Of a stretch of 48,585 nucleotides of DNA, positions 17,415-25,324 are shown in pieces. The position numbers were made by a program, and so were the translations under genes. The stretch is from positions 1 to 48,585 of the forward strand of contig JAJRZD010000077.1 of NCBI GenBank assembly GCA_024275415.1, written 5' to 3'. The notes below the pieces were generated by a model. The model saw only the letters and a program-made list of their open reading frames with translations. It was not told where the DNA came from and made no database searches. This stretch comes from an archaeon (GTDB lineage: Archaea; Asgardarchaeota; Thorarchaeia; Thorarchaeales; Thorarchaeaceae). The first letter of the stretch is position 1. Each line of letters starts with the position of its first letter.

Positions 17415-18206
17415 TCATACCCTCTTGAGCCACGACTCGTAAGATCTCTTGATATCTTGTGATTGCTCACTATCACCAAAGTTTGATGGTGTGATAGAAA
17501 CATTGTTTCCTTCAAGCAATGCTTCAATGACCATTATTCCCGGTGCTTCTATCCGATATCCAGGGATGCCATTTCTTTCTATCTTCTCAACATACACGAT
17601 ATCGGTGTTCTTCACTGTGGCATATAGTAGATATGCAGCCTTTTTCTCAGCTGTGATGCTGGGCGTAGTGACCTTTAGGGTTGTCTTGCTTCTAGGAGCT
17701 GGCTCTACATCTTTCGCAACGACCTCAAATTGCCTTTTTGCCGTACTAGTATCTGGAGGGGGAGTTGTTGACGGCCTGGACTCGATGATTTCCACAGGTT
17801 TTGCTTCGTATGAGATTGCCTGCGCTGGGTCATATGCAAGGATGCCATCATCAAAACTCCATTTTCGATTCAACAACTCCTTGAAATTGGTGATGTTCAT
17901 AGCAACATCAGGCTCGCCCTCATCTTTTTCCATAATCTCAATCAAGTGTGTTAATGACATACCAATCGTGGTCGCTCCCACTGAGTATCCCGTCTTTTGC
18001 AGGCTTTTGCTCATCCGCAAGGCATGCATCCGAGTGGGCATGCTTACACTTCTTCCAATCCATACCCAACAAGTGTCGTTATATTCATCAAGAACGATAA
18101 GTGCTGAATCGCTGCTAACAAGCCCTGGATCCAGCTTGATATGTGACAATTCTCCGGCGTCGTCTTGCAGCATCAGAACAAAAGGCTTTCTTGAAAGTGG
18201 CTTCAA
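17415..18206 (-). CDS. Gelsolin-like domain protein
   Basis: A protein of about 263 residues. Residues 30-95 match the gelsolin repeat: ALIVLDEYNDTCWVWIGRSVSMPTR, then a helix (HALRMSKSLQK) and a following strand. The core pattern is the D-x-x-x-x-x-x-V-W-I-G strand-turn before the long helix. A Pro/Thr/Lys-rich linker follows (about 140-180), then a second alpha/beta domain of about 85 residues with no clear family. Asgard gelsolins bind and sever actin with calcium, so an actin-regulatory role is possible, but only one repeat is evident. The likely start is TTG 18206, with GGAGG seven to eight bases upstream; TTG 18221 is also in frame. Confidence 0.65.
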   Translation of the reverse strand: MKPLSRKPFVLMLQDDAGELSHIKLDPGLVSSDSALIVLDEYNDTCWVWIGRSVSMPTRMHALRMSKSLQKTGYSVGATTIGMSLTHLIEIMEKDEGEPDVAMNITNFKELLNRKWSFDDGILAYDPAQAISYEAKPVEIIESRPSTTPPPDTSTAKRQFEVVAKDVEPAPRSKTTLKVTTPSITAEKKAAYLLYATVKNTDIVYVEKIERNGIPGYRIEAPGIMVIEALLEGNNVSITPSNFGDSEQSQDIKRSYESWLKRV

Positions 18207-18328
18207 ACAATCAACCTCCAAATGAAAATTGGTCTCAGGTTGATTTCTTGTTACTCCTTTTTAACTAAATTTTAGACGAACTCTCTTGAGAGTGATTGTT
18301 CTGATAGAGAATACCTCGATATCTACTA

Positions 18329-18595
18329 TCAGTTTGCGAGACTCGTAGAAGTCATATCGATCTCGATATCTATCGCCATCAACGACTGTGTATCGGTAGT
18401 CCCCGGGATAGTCCTGATCCTTTGTGTGATTATCTCTACTAATGTTTCCATGTCGCGTCCTCTGACCTCCGCAATGATGTCAAAAGGTCCAAACACCTTG
18501 TGGGCCTCCTCTGTATATGAGAGTTCAAGCAATTTTCGAAGCACGTGGTCTTCTTTCCCGCTCTCAGTCTTTATCAGAACATAGGCTTTGACCAT
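18329..18595 (-). CDS. Stand-alone Lrp/AsnC effector (RAM) domain protein
   Basis: An 88-residue protein that is only the ligand-binding alpha/beta domain of Lrp/AsnC regulators: AYVLIKTESGKED, KVFGPFDIIAEVRG, TTQSLMAI-like end. There is no helix-turn-helix. Such stand-alone domains form rings of dimers, bind amino acids and can modulate full-length Lrp proteins. The start is ATG 18595. It lies 120 bases upstream of the gelsolin-like gene on the same strand and could be cotranscribed with it. Confidence 0.88.
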   Translation of the reverse strand: MVKAYVLIKTESGKEDHVLRKLLELSYTEEAHKVFGPFDIIAEVRGRDMETLVEIITQRIRTIPGTTDTQSLMAIDIEIDMTSTSLAN

Positions 18596-18742
18596 GGTTA
18601 TTCACCGGATGCATTGAAGCCCACCAGCATGTTGCTGATAACTCTTACCATTTGAGGGATGGTGCCTTCTTGATAGCAATAAACATCTACACAATATCTC
18701 TATATATTCTATATCCTACTTGCTTACTTGGGATAAAGGCCG

Positions 18743-18760
18743 ACAGATACGAATATCTGT
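18743..18760. repeat. Palindrome in the upstream region of the Rab-like GTPase gene
   Basis: ACAGATA and TATCTGT are separated by four bases, a perfect seven-base inverted repeat of operator size. It lies in a 336-base gene-free stretch (18596-18931) that also holds TATA-like runs near 18700. Confidence 0.4.
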
Positions 18761-18792
18761 ATCCCTTTCTCTCGACATTGGGATCAACTGAA

Positions 18793-18814
18793 TTCCTAAA
18801 CATACCTTTAGGAA
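18793..18814. repeat. Second palindrome upstream of the Rab-like GTPase gene
   Basis: TTCCTAAA and TTTAGGAA are separated by six bases, a perfect eight-base inverted repeat about 118 bases before the GTPase ATG. It could be an operator or a small hairpin; no T-run follows. Confidence 0.4.
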
Positions 18815-18931
18815 CAATCAACGAGTCCCATTAACGTAACGCCACTGCCAATCACATCCCCCTCATAGCGGGTGGGATTTAACAGGAAGGGCTTTACAGA
18901 GCCTTTAGAACCACATAGGAACGTGATTGAC

Positions 18932-19465
18932 ATGATACCAGCACCAAGACGACCAGTGTTCAAGACTGTGTTAATCGGAGAAGGTGGCGTTGGCAAGACC
19001 AGTATCACCTTACGCTATACTGAAAACCGTTTTGACGAGGACATGAAAATCACTATTGGCGTAAACCTTGCCACCAAGAAGGTCGAACTCGAAGGTGGAG
19101 GTGCCACGTTGATGCTCTGGGATCTTGGTGGACAACCACGATTCCGTGATGTGGTTTCTGAGTATTTCAAAGGTTCACGGATGGCGTTGGCTGTATATGA
19201 TGTGACACGATACTTCACCCTTGAACGTCTGAAGGACTGGATTGACAAGCTCAAAGAGAATGTATCCGGTTGTGAGCTGATATTCGTAGGCAACAAGATT
19301 GACGAACGCGACCCTGAAACGGGAATATCTCTAGACACGGGCCGCGAGTTCGCATCACGATATAATGCTCCTTGTGTGGAGGTTTCAGCCAAGACCGGCG
19401 AAGGTATCGAGGAACTTTTCCAAGTCGTGACTCGAAGTCTAATCGAGAAGCACATGCAGAAATAA
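18932..19465 (+). CDS. Rab/Ras-like small GTPase
   Basis: A 177-residue GTPase with all five G motifs: G1 GEGGVGKTS, G2 Thr in MKITIGVNL, G3 WDLGGQPRF, G4 NKID and G5 SAKTGEG. Close similarity to the Rab/Ras/Arf superfamily is plain, as is usual for Asgard genomes. The C-terminus (IEKHMQK) has no cysteine, so it is not prenylated and would need a partner to reach membranes. The catalytic Gln of DxxGQ is present. An upstream in-frame start at 18872 would add an unlikely extension; ATG 18932 fits the family. It is a single gene with a long upstream region holding two palindromes. Confidence 0.93.
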   Translation: MIPAPRRPVFKTVLIGEGGVGKTSITLRYTENRFDEDMKITIGVNLATKKVELEGGGATLMLWDLGGQPRFRDVVSEYFKGSRMALAVYDVTRYFTLERLKDWIDKLKENVSGCELIFVGNKIDERDPETGISLDTGREFASRYNAPCVEVSAKTGEGIEELFQVVTRSLIEKHMQK

Positions 19466-19820
19466 GACACAGATGTCGAACATCGATTGGTATCGCATAC
19501 TTCTCATTACATTTGGAATGTAGCAACGTATCATAACATGTGGATTTCATACAGCTGCGTAAAGATAAGAAACGGTCGCACATCTCTTAATCAATCCTCT
19601 GTGAAACATCGAAGGTTTCTAGGTACAGACCTCTAGAATGGGGACATGAGGTCGCTTGTATGCACTTCACAGAGTCAATCCGCTGCCGTTGTCTGGGAGC
19701 ACAACATTCTGATGTTAAAACCCGTGCTACTTACAATGAAGGATAAAAGGAAAATCACATAGGGCTGAATGCAGGGATTACCTGATTCGCCCTTGTACAT
19801 TTCGAATAGGATTTGCTGTT
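19466..19820. other. Intergenic stretch, no gene seen
   Basis: This is 355 bases between the 3' ends of two convergent genes. Short frames do not look coding, and no RNA fold typical of tRNA was found. An imperfect inverted repeat (TTCTAGGT with ACCTCTAGAA) lies near 19617-19639. Confidence 0.4.
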
Positions 19821-20471
19821 CTAGATATTCTTGAATTCATCAATCCGTTCCATGTATTCGTCCCTACGGGTTCTTGGGAACATGATGAATCTGCATTCTT
19901 TGTCGCCTGCTGCTTCACACATGATTTCCTCAGCTTCAAGATCGACACCTGCAACAACTGAGCACCAACCAGAGGAGTAACCTCCATTGAAATAGCAGAT
20001 ATTATTCTGTGCACTTCTACCATCCTTCTTCCAGAGTTGCGCTTCAAAATTGTTTGGATGGTCGTACACTAGGAAGAACTCGTCACCCTCTACAGGATTC
20101 GATCCAGGTAGTAGTCGTACTCTGACAAAACCTGAGTATGCCGCCCAAATCGGGCCAGCCGCGATTCTTTCCACAGGTGTTGATAGTCCAAGTTTTGGAA
20201 GCAGACGTTCTGCCTCAGACCTGCCAAACGATTGTCCTAGACGATAGATAAGAAGATCCCTTCCTGCTTCGCCGAGGACGGTGTCCAATTCGTCTTTTAG
20301 CGATAATGCCAATGTTCTAAGTCCTATGAACATCACATTGTCATCAAGAAGTTGGATTCGCCCTTCTTCAGGTATGAATTTTAACTCATTCTTGAAAAAC
20401 TCTTCATATTGGGTTTCGATTCGTTCAATCATCTCGCTCATTTCGGGGGGAGCTTCAACAGTCTTTACCAT
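19821..20471 (-). CDS. V4R-domain sensor-like protein
   Basis: A 216-residue protein whose C-terminal 70 residues match the V4R (4-vinyl reductase) domain: ICYFNGGYSSGWCSVVAG, then EAEEIMCEAAGDKECRFIMFP. This Cys-bearing end is shared with the sensor region of XylR/DmpR-type regulators and binds small hydrophobic ligands or metal. The N-terminal half is helical. No DNA-binding domain is evident. ATG 20471 is used; a GTG lies at 20480. An AT-rich TATA region lies about 25 bases upstream. It is divergent from the first wHTH regulator of the roadblock/GTPase cassette, sharing about 290 bases of control region, and may sense the signal that the cassette answers. Confidence 0.75.
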   Translation of the reverse strand: MVKTVEAPPEMSEMIERIETQYEEFFKNELKFIPEEGRIQLLDDNVMFIGLRTLALSLKDELDTVLGEAGRDLLIYRLGQSFGRSEAERLLPKLGLSTPVERIAAGPIWAAYSGFVRVRLLPGSNPVEGDEFFLVYDHPNNFEAQLWKKDGRSAQNNICYFNGGYSSGWCSVVAGVDLEAEEIMCEAAGDKECRFIMFPRTRRDEYMERIDEFKNI

Positions 20472-20761
20472 TAATCGCACTTCCAGAATGATATTTTTTA
20501 AATTATCAGAAATATTTAAATATTCTTGCTATTAACAGGATGTTGCCCATTATAATGGCTTTATTTGCTTTTTGTAACACTGGTTAATTCTTACACCGTG
20601 TTGCGGTCTTTTTTCTTGTATCTCCGCTGTTTATAGATTTCAACTGGATACCTGTTTATGTGTCGGTCATTGCACTCATAATTCATATTTTTATGTTCTA
20701 AAATATAGAAAGATTCAAATTATTATGTGGGGCGATTATACCGTAGGATAGAGTGATTGAG

Positions 20762-21295
20762 ATGGCAGAACGAAACCCGGTATCATTTTTCAAATTGGTT
20801 AGCCTGTGTAAGAAACACATTCAATGGGTTGGACTATCTGATGCATCTCTTGATATTCTGGCTTTGCTTCTTGCTGAGAAATATTGGTCAAAGGAGCCGA
20901 TGTCCCCAGAGGAGATTGAAACAATCACTGGCTATTCAAGAGGGACTATCAGTGTCGCACTATCTCAATTGAAGGGTCTAGGATTCATCGATGGGATTCT
21001 TGATACGGCGCAGAAGGGACGAGGGCGGAAGAGAACGAAATATGCCATTAGCGGTGGTCTATCAGGGCTGATTGCGTTCGGTGTGAGAAAGCTGGATATC
21101 GAGTTGGGCTCGATGATCGAAGAACTTCAGGCCCTTATGGAAACAATCGGTGACGATGCTTCAGCAGAAAAGATGATCTCAGCACTTGAAGAAGAAGCAC
21201 GAACGAACATTTCCTTACTCAAAGATGCGTCTATGAAGATCCAAACGAATATAGCAAGGACGAACTCTATTACCAATGATAGTTCTGAGGATTAA
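20762..21295 (+). CDS. GbsR/MarR-type winged-helix regulator (first of a pair)
   Basis: A 177-residue regulator. The winged helix spans about 25-100: MSPEEIETITGYSRGTISVALSQLKGLGFI is the recognition unit, followed by a basic wing (QKGRGRKRTKY). The rest is a long helix suited to dimerisation. It is paralogous to the protein at 23751-24224, sharing the SR-x-x-IS-x-x-LSQL-x-x-L pattern and wing position. The two flank a cassette of GTPase and roadblock genes. ATG 20762 is preferred over GTG 20753. A TATA-like TTCTAAAATATAG lies about 60 bases upstream. Confidence 0.85.
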   Translation: MAERNPVSFFKLVSLCKKHIQWVGLSDASLDILALLLAEKYWSKEPMSPEEIETITGYSRGTISVALSQLKGLGFIDGILDTAQKGRGRKRTKYAISGGLSGLIAFGVRKLDIELGSMIEELQALMETIGDDASAEKMISALEEEARTNISLLKDASMKIQTNIARTNSITNDSSED

Positions 21296-21333
21296 TACGA
21301 TTTTAAAACCACTTCTTTCAGTTCATTCTAAAA

Positions 21334-21361
21334 ATTTTGGATATTTCCAAAATATTTATAT
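21334..21361. promoter_or_regulatory. Operator-like palindrome next to a TATA box, before the first roadblock gene
   Basis: ATTTTGGA and TCCAAAAT are separated by TATT (21334-21353), a perfect 20-base inverted repeat that runs straight into an AATATTTATAT TATA-like box (21351-21361). This is the geometry of a repressor or activator site over a promoter. A dimeric winged-helix protein such as the one encoded just upstream is the obvious candidate. The start codon is about 135 bases downstream, so the leader would be long. Confidence 0.5.
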
Positions 21362-21497
21362 GAAAAAAAGATGATGTGAACTTTAGTCATGCATGGTGTT
21401 AATGAATTGGGATCTCTGAAGTTCCACGGGGACATTCACACTTCTTGATTGTTGATACCATTGCTAAACTATGAATGCTAAAGAACTGGTGATTGAC

Positions 21498-21860
21498 ATG
21501 AGTGCCAAAATTAAGAAACTGGTTGATGTGTTGATGCAACTGGAACAAAACAGCGAAGTTGATGGCTGTGCCCTTGTAAGTGAAAGAGGACAGGTGATGG
21601 CTGCTGCACTCCACAAGGGGATTGATGAGAAGGCTGTATCTGCAATGGCTGCTGCTATTGTTTCAATCGGTGGTAGGGTTGGAGCTGCCCTTGACTCGGG
21701 CGAACCCCGAAACATTGTTTTGGAAGGAGAAAGAAAAACAATCATTGTCCGCAAGATCAGCAATGCTGCATTGATTGCTACTGCTCCCGCAGAAGCTAAG
21801 ATTGGTCTCATTGACTTCGAGATGGACAAGACAGCCGGACAAATACAGGAAATCCTGTAG
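21498..21860 (+). CDS. Roadblock/LC7 domain protein (first of three)
   Basis: A 120-residue protein that is one roadblock domain: a helix (KIKKLVDVLMQLEQ), the strand pair GCALVSERGQVMAAAL, a middle helix with many Ala residues, then RKTIIVRKISNAALIATAP and a closing helix. It is closest in pattern to MglB-like archaeal proteins. These dimerise and in bacteria and eukaryotes act as platforms or GAPs for small GTPases. ATG 21498 has a perfect GGTGAT Shine-Dalgarno; ATG 21471 is also in frame. The GTPase gene follows 51 bases later. Confidence 0.88.
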   Translation: MSAKIKKLVDVLMQLEQNSEVDGCALVSERGQVMAAALHKGIDEKAVSAMAAAIVSIGGRVGAALDSGEPRNIVLEGERKTIIVRKISNAALIATAPAEAKIGLIDFEMDKTAGQIQEIL

Positions 21861-21911
21861 CTTTTAAGATGGCCTTCATCTACTAATTTTCCCTAAGAGG
21901 CAACTGACTTG

Positions 21912-22571
21912 ATGTCTTTGAAGAAACTGAAAACATACGATTACAAGATCTACGTCACAGGTCCTTTTCAAGCTGGGAAAACTACCCTTATCCATACACT
22001 TGACCCTGATGCAATTTCTGTCGAGCGCGATATGAAAGAGGCATACCGTGGTGAAAAAAGCACGACCACAACGGGCTTCGACCTTGGGAGAGTCATCTGG
22101 GTGCGGAAAGAAGCAACCCATACCGGATTGATTGTACCGAAAAAAGAATACAATAGGGAAACGAGTGAATATGACGGATGGATTACACGAGAGATAGAGC
22201 TTCGAGGAGTGCCAGGTCAGCTTCATTTCAAATTTGTCCGTGATACTATGAGGGTGAACACAGATGCCGTGCTGATGATAGTGGATGCATCAGACCCCGG
22301 CATGATTGGAGACGCAAGTGCGATACTCGCTGAAACAACTGCGTCTTTTGGGGACATTCCTATGGTCGCTGTGGCAAACAAGCAGGATCGAGATGACGCT
22401 GCATCCCCCGAAGACATAGGACTCTGGCTTGGACTGCCACATGTCGTTGGTATGTGCGCAAGGAACCACGAATCTGCAAAGGATGCACTGTGCCTTCTCC
22501 TCAGAAAACTGGAGAAAAACATTCCACAGCAAAGGCAAGATACTGATACGATGATGACCCACAATTTTTGA
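21912..22571 (+). CDS. Small GTPase with degenerate G3 motif
   Basis: A 219-residue GTPase. G1 is GPFQAGKTT, a G2-like TTTTGFDLG follows, G4 is NKQD, and G5 is weak (CARN in place of SAK). In G3 the expected D-x-x-G-Q reads GVPGQ, so the metal-coordinating Asp is missing while the Gln is kept. An insertion of about 30 residues between G2 and G3 (WVRKEATHTG to YDGWITRE) is unusual. Hydrolysis may be slow or dependent on a partner. It lies between the first and second roadblock genes, with gaps of 51 and 13 bases, so it surely shares a transcript with them. ATG 21912 has GAGG upstream. Confidence 0.88.
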   Translation: MSLKKLKTYDYKIYVTGPFQAGKTTLIHTLDPDAISVERDMKEAYRGEKSTTTTGFDLGRVIWVRKEATHTGLIVPKKEYNRETSEYDGWITREIELRGVPGQLHFKFVRDTMRVNTDAVLMIVDASDPGMIGDASAILAETTASFGDIPMVAVANKQDRDDAASPEDIGLWLGLPHVVGMCARNHESAKDALCLLLRKLEKNIPQQRQDTDTMMTHNF

Positions 22572-22584
22572 GAACGGTGAGAAC

Positions 22585-23037
22585 ATGAGCAACCTTAACG
22601 ATTTACCACCAATCATGGAGATCAGAAAACTGCTGTCCGATTTTGAAGTGAAAATACCCGTCTGGGGCTTGACCGTCTTCACAGTGGATGGCTACATTCT
22701 GGCACATCGATTATTCTCTGACGAAATGCCTGCAAATCTTGAAACCGCCATAAGCAGCATGTCCGCAGGACTGATTACGATCTCTGAGGACTTGATACGA
22801 ATGGTTGATCCAAGTACGAGGTTCAGACAAGTACTTGTAGATGGTGAGGATGAACGAGGTGTTATCAGCTTCACAATACTGCTAAAGCAAGTGGCTGAAA
22901 ATGTGATGCTTTCGTGCATCTTTCCCGTGCATGTGCAGCTTGGTCTGGTATCCTTTGAGATTGAGAATCTCTCGACTAGAATCTCAGACATTGTGGAACT
23001 CTGGGATGTCAAGCTACATGAGGAAACAGTAACATGA
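22585..23037 (+). CDS. Roadblock/LC7 domain protein (second of three)
   Basis: A 150-residue protein with the roadblock order: leading helix (PPIMEIRKLLSDFE), strands VWGLTVFTVDGYILAHRLF, an Ala/Ser-rich middle helix (AISSMSAGLITISEDLI), strands VISFTILLKQVAENVMLSCI, and a last helix. It differs clearly from the other two copies, so the three are not recent duplicates. It starts 13 bases after the GTPase stop and ends 12 bases before the third copy. GGTGAG lies before the ATG. It likely pairs with the neighbouring GTPase. Confidence 0.82.
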   Translation: MSNLNDLPPIMEIRKLLSDFEVKIPVWGLTVFTVDGYILAHRLFSDEMPANLETAISSMSAGLITISEDLIRMVDPSTRFRQVLVDGEDERGVISFTILLKQVAENVMLSCIFPVHVQLGLVSFEIENLSTRISDIVELWDVKLHEETVT

Positions 23038-23049
23038 TGGTGAATATCC

Positions 23050-23469
23050 ATGACACTTGGGAAACTAGACCAATTGAACGGGATTATCCGGCAATTAATC
23101 AATACTTCAAAGGGTGCCATAACCAACTGCGTTGTAACTAACGAACGTGGTCTTGTGGTCGCAGGCGTATCCACCGACGGCTCATCGCAGCAGGATTTAG
23201 CGGCGATGATATCCCTCCTTTCAGATACTGCTGTTCGCGTTAACGGGAATCTAGGCTTTGGAGCGCCAAAAGGAGTCCAGATTACTGGATTAGGTGTATC
23301 TGTGTCTTTGCATGAATTCCTTGTACAGAACAGGCGATTTAAGATAGGGGCTATAGTGCAGGAAGGCTATCACTGGAGAACACTATTCAGATCCAAGCCT
23401 GCCAGCCAGATTGTTGTCAATAAGCTGGAAAAAGCTGCAGGCATGATACGAAAAGTGCTGGAACAATGA
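23050..23469 (+). CDS. Roadblock/LC7 domain protein (third of three)
   Basis: A 139-residue protein, again one roadblock domain: LNGIIRQLINTSKGAITNCVVTNERGLVVAGVSTD, then the central helix DLAAMISLLSDTAVRV. The loop before the last strands is longer than in the other copies (SLHEFLVQNRRFKIGAIVQEG). It ends with a helix (KLEKAAGMIRKVLEQ). It is the last gene of the tight GTPase-roadblock run; the paralogous regulator follows after 281 bases. Confidence 0.85.
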   Translation: MTLGKLDQLNGIIRQLINTSKGAITNCVVTNERGLVVAGVSTDGSSQQDLAAMISLLSDTAVRVNGNLGFGAPKGVQITGLGVSVSLHEFLVQNRRFKIGAIVQEGYHWRTLFRSKPASQIVVNKLEKAAGMIRKVLEQ

Positions 23470-23750
23470 GATGCTTCTGTAAATTGGGGCATATGCACAT
23501 GTCACTATTTATTTCCATTCTGTCATCGCAACCGACACTCGGTGTCATTGACAGGGAGTGTTGCGTGGGATACACTCTTCGCATTGAAGAGTTGATTTCA
23601 CACAAAGGTAGGAGAAACATTGCCCTCATAGGAATGAGAACACATTATATCTACATACATGTAGTTGAATCACACAACTACGGAACAGATGCAAAAGTAT
23701 CACCCAATAAGGACTTGGTTTTGTGGTTAGACTAAGGAGGATTGACCTGA

Positions 23751-24224
23751 ATGGATGACGCAACTCGGAGTAGTATGGAAAGTATTACCAAACTATTACA
23801 GATCACAGCTGGAATGCTCGGACTGCAACGGTCAGCAGGTTCGGTTCTTGCGGCTTTGTACTTGAGCGATTTCGAGTCTGGTGGGCGTATGTCATCCAAG
23901 GAAGTTAGCGATGTCACTGGATTATCCAGAAGCATGATTTCTATGGTTCTCTCACAGCTTCAGTCATTGGATATAATCGATACGCATCTGGATGTGACCA
24001 AGAAGCAGGGTGGGCGACGGACAATGCTGTACTCGTTGAGAATGGGTGTCCATGACCTTCTGAAGCTCGTCATCCAAAAGTATCTTGAACAGACACAAAG
24101 GATTTTGAATGACCTAGAACAGGTCAAGAGTGGACTTCCCGAAAGTGATATGGAGTCGCCCCTGATTCTAGACCGTGTGATGAGCGAACTTATTCTGTTT
24201 CTTGCTAATCCATGCGGCCTCTAG
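23751..24224 (+). CDS. GbsR/MarR-type winged-helix regulator (second of a pair)
   Basis: A 157-residue regulator paralogous to the one at 20762-21295. The winged helix is at about 30-100: MSSKEVSDVTGLSRSMISMVLSQLQSL, then a basic wing (KKQGGRRTMLYS), then a long dimerisation helix. A GGAGG lies ten bases before ATG 23751. The 281-base gap upstream holds its own promoter-like AT stretches, so it is probably a separate transcript. The two regulators may control each other or the cassette between them. Confidence 0.85.
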   Translation: MDDATRSSMESITKLLQITAGMLGLQRSAGSVLAALYLSDFESGGRMSSKEVSDVTGLSRSMISMVLSQLQSLDIIDTHLDVTKKQGGRRTMLYSLRMGVHDLLKLVIQKYLEQTQRILNDLEQVKSGLPESDMESPLILDRVMSELILFLANPCGL

Positions 24225-24383
24225 GTCTCGGCTTCTTATGCTGGATGGAGATTTGAGCTCGCCTGAAAAAGGTCTATACGTTATACTAAGAGCATTACCG
24301 GGTACGCTATCAAAATTCGAATCACTTGTTTGTCTAAAAATGATTTAAGGGCAAGTGAAACGTATTTGCTCTCAGGTCTTTGT

Positions 24384-25187
24384 ATGAAACTCGTTGGTCT
24401 GACACGTCCCTACATCATGGCACATCGAGGAGACTCCGCTTCAGCTCCCGAGAACACACTACTGTCCATGAAACGAGCAATCGAGATTGGCGTTGATTTT
24501 ATCGAAACAGATGTCAGGCTATCACGCGATGATGAACCGATACTTTTTCATGATGACACTCTAGAGCGAACTACAGGTGAGAAAGGCGCAATCCGTGACA
24601 AATCGCTGGAAGAATTGAAACAGATAGACTTGGGGTACGGGTTCACACCTGACGGAGGCGTGACATATCCCTATCGGGGTAAGGGTATGACAGTAGTGAC
24701 TCTGCGTGAGGCATTCGAAGCATTTCCTGATGTCAACTTCAATTTGGACATGAAAGACCGAGAAACCCATGTGCCAGATGTGTTAGCATCCGTCATCGAA
24801 GAATATGACCGAGCGGATCGTGTGATAGTCGGTTCCTTTCATGACCACCAGACCTATCGTTTTCGAAAAATCATGCCCGCCGTGATGACCAGCGCATATC
24901 CCGCGGAAGTGACACGATTCGTCTTTGCACTAAAGATGAGAGTCATCCGTTTCTATGCGCGAAATTGCAAGTTCGAGGCATTTCAGGTTCCTATTAAATA
25001 CGGTATGATTAGAGTCGTTGACAGCAGATTCGTGAAAGCAGCCCACGAGCGAGGCATTGCCGTACATGTCTGGACCGTGAATGAACCTGATGTGATGCAT
25101 CAATTGATAGACCTAGGTGTGGACGGCATCTTCACTGACCGCCCTGCGCTCCTCAGGGATGTACTGACTAACCGAGGAATGCTTTAA
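24384..25187 (+). CDS. Glycerophosphodiester phosphodiesterase
   Basis: A 267-residue TIM-barrel enzyme of the GDPD family, which cleaves glycerophosphodiesters into glycerol phosphate and an alcohol. The catalytic signature is complete: HRG near residue 14, APENT, then ETDVRLSRDDEPILFHDDTLERTT with the metal-binding Glu/Asp and catalytic His. WTVNEPDVMHQLIDLGVDGIFTDRP is the normal C-terminal block. ATG 24384 is chosen; the frame is open from a TTG at 24330 but family length favours the ATG. A TATA-like GATTTAAGG lies about 38 bases upstream. No signal peptide, so it acts in the cytoplasm, likely in lipid head-group turnover. Confidence 0.92.
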   Translation: MKLVGLTRPYIMAHRGDSASAPENTLLSMKRAIEIGVDFIETDVRLSRDDEPILFHDDTLERTTGEKGAIRDKSLEELKQIDLGYGFTPDGGVTYPYRGKGMTVVTLREAFEAFPDVNFNLDMKDRETHVPDVLASVIEEYDRADRVIVGSFHDHQTYRFRKIMPAVMTSAYPAEVTRFVFALKMRVIRFYARNCKFEAFQVPIKYGMIRVVDSRFVKAAHERGIAVHVWTVNEPDVMHQLIDLGVDGIFTDRPALLRDVLTNRGML

Positions 25188-25324
25188 TGACGCTCGTATG
25201 CGTTGTTGTGGGCATCTGCAAGATCCCCCATACAAAATCGGACGTTTCTTAGATGACAGGCTGCACAGACCGAAAATGAACGGTTTATTAGGGGACATGT
25301 ATTTCCACAGGTGGGGGTTTCACA

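Noticed and set aside
17449..18225. A 258-codon plus-strand open frame opposite the gelsolin-like gene
   Set aside because: It is the reverse shadow of a gene with clear domain motifs. Its translation is Ser- and Cys-rich with no protein-like pattern.
23466..23735. An 89-codon frame between the third roadblock gene and the second wHTH gene
   Set aside because: It overlaps the roadblock stop and has no protein-like pattern; the stretch looks like an upstream control region.
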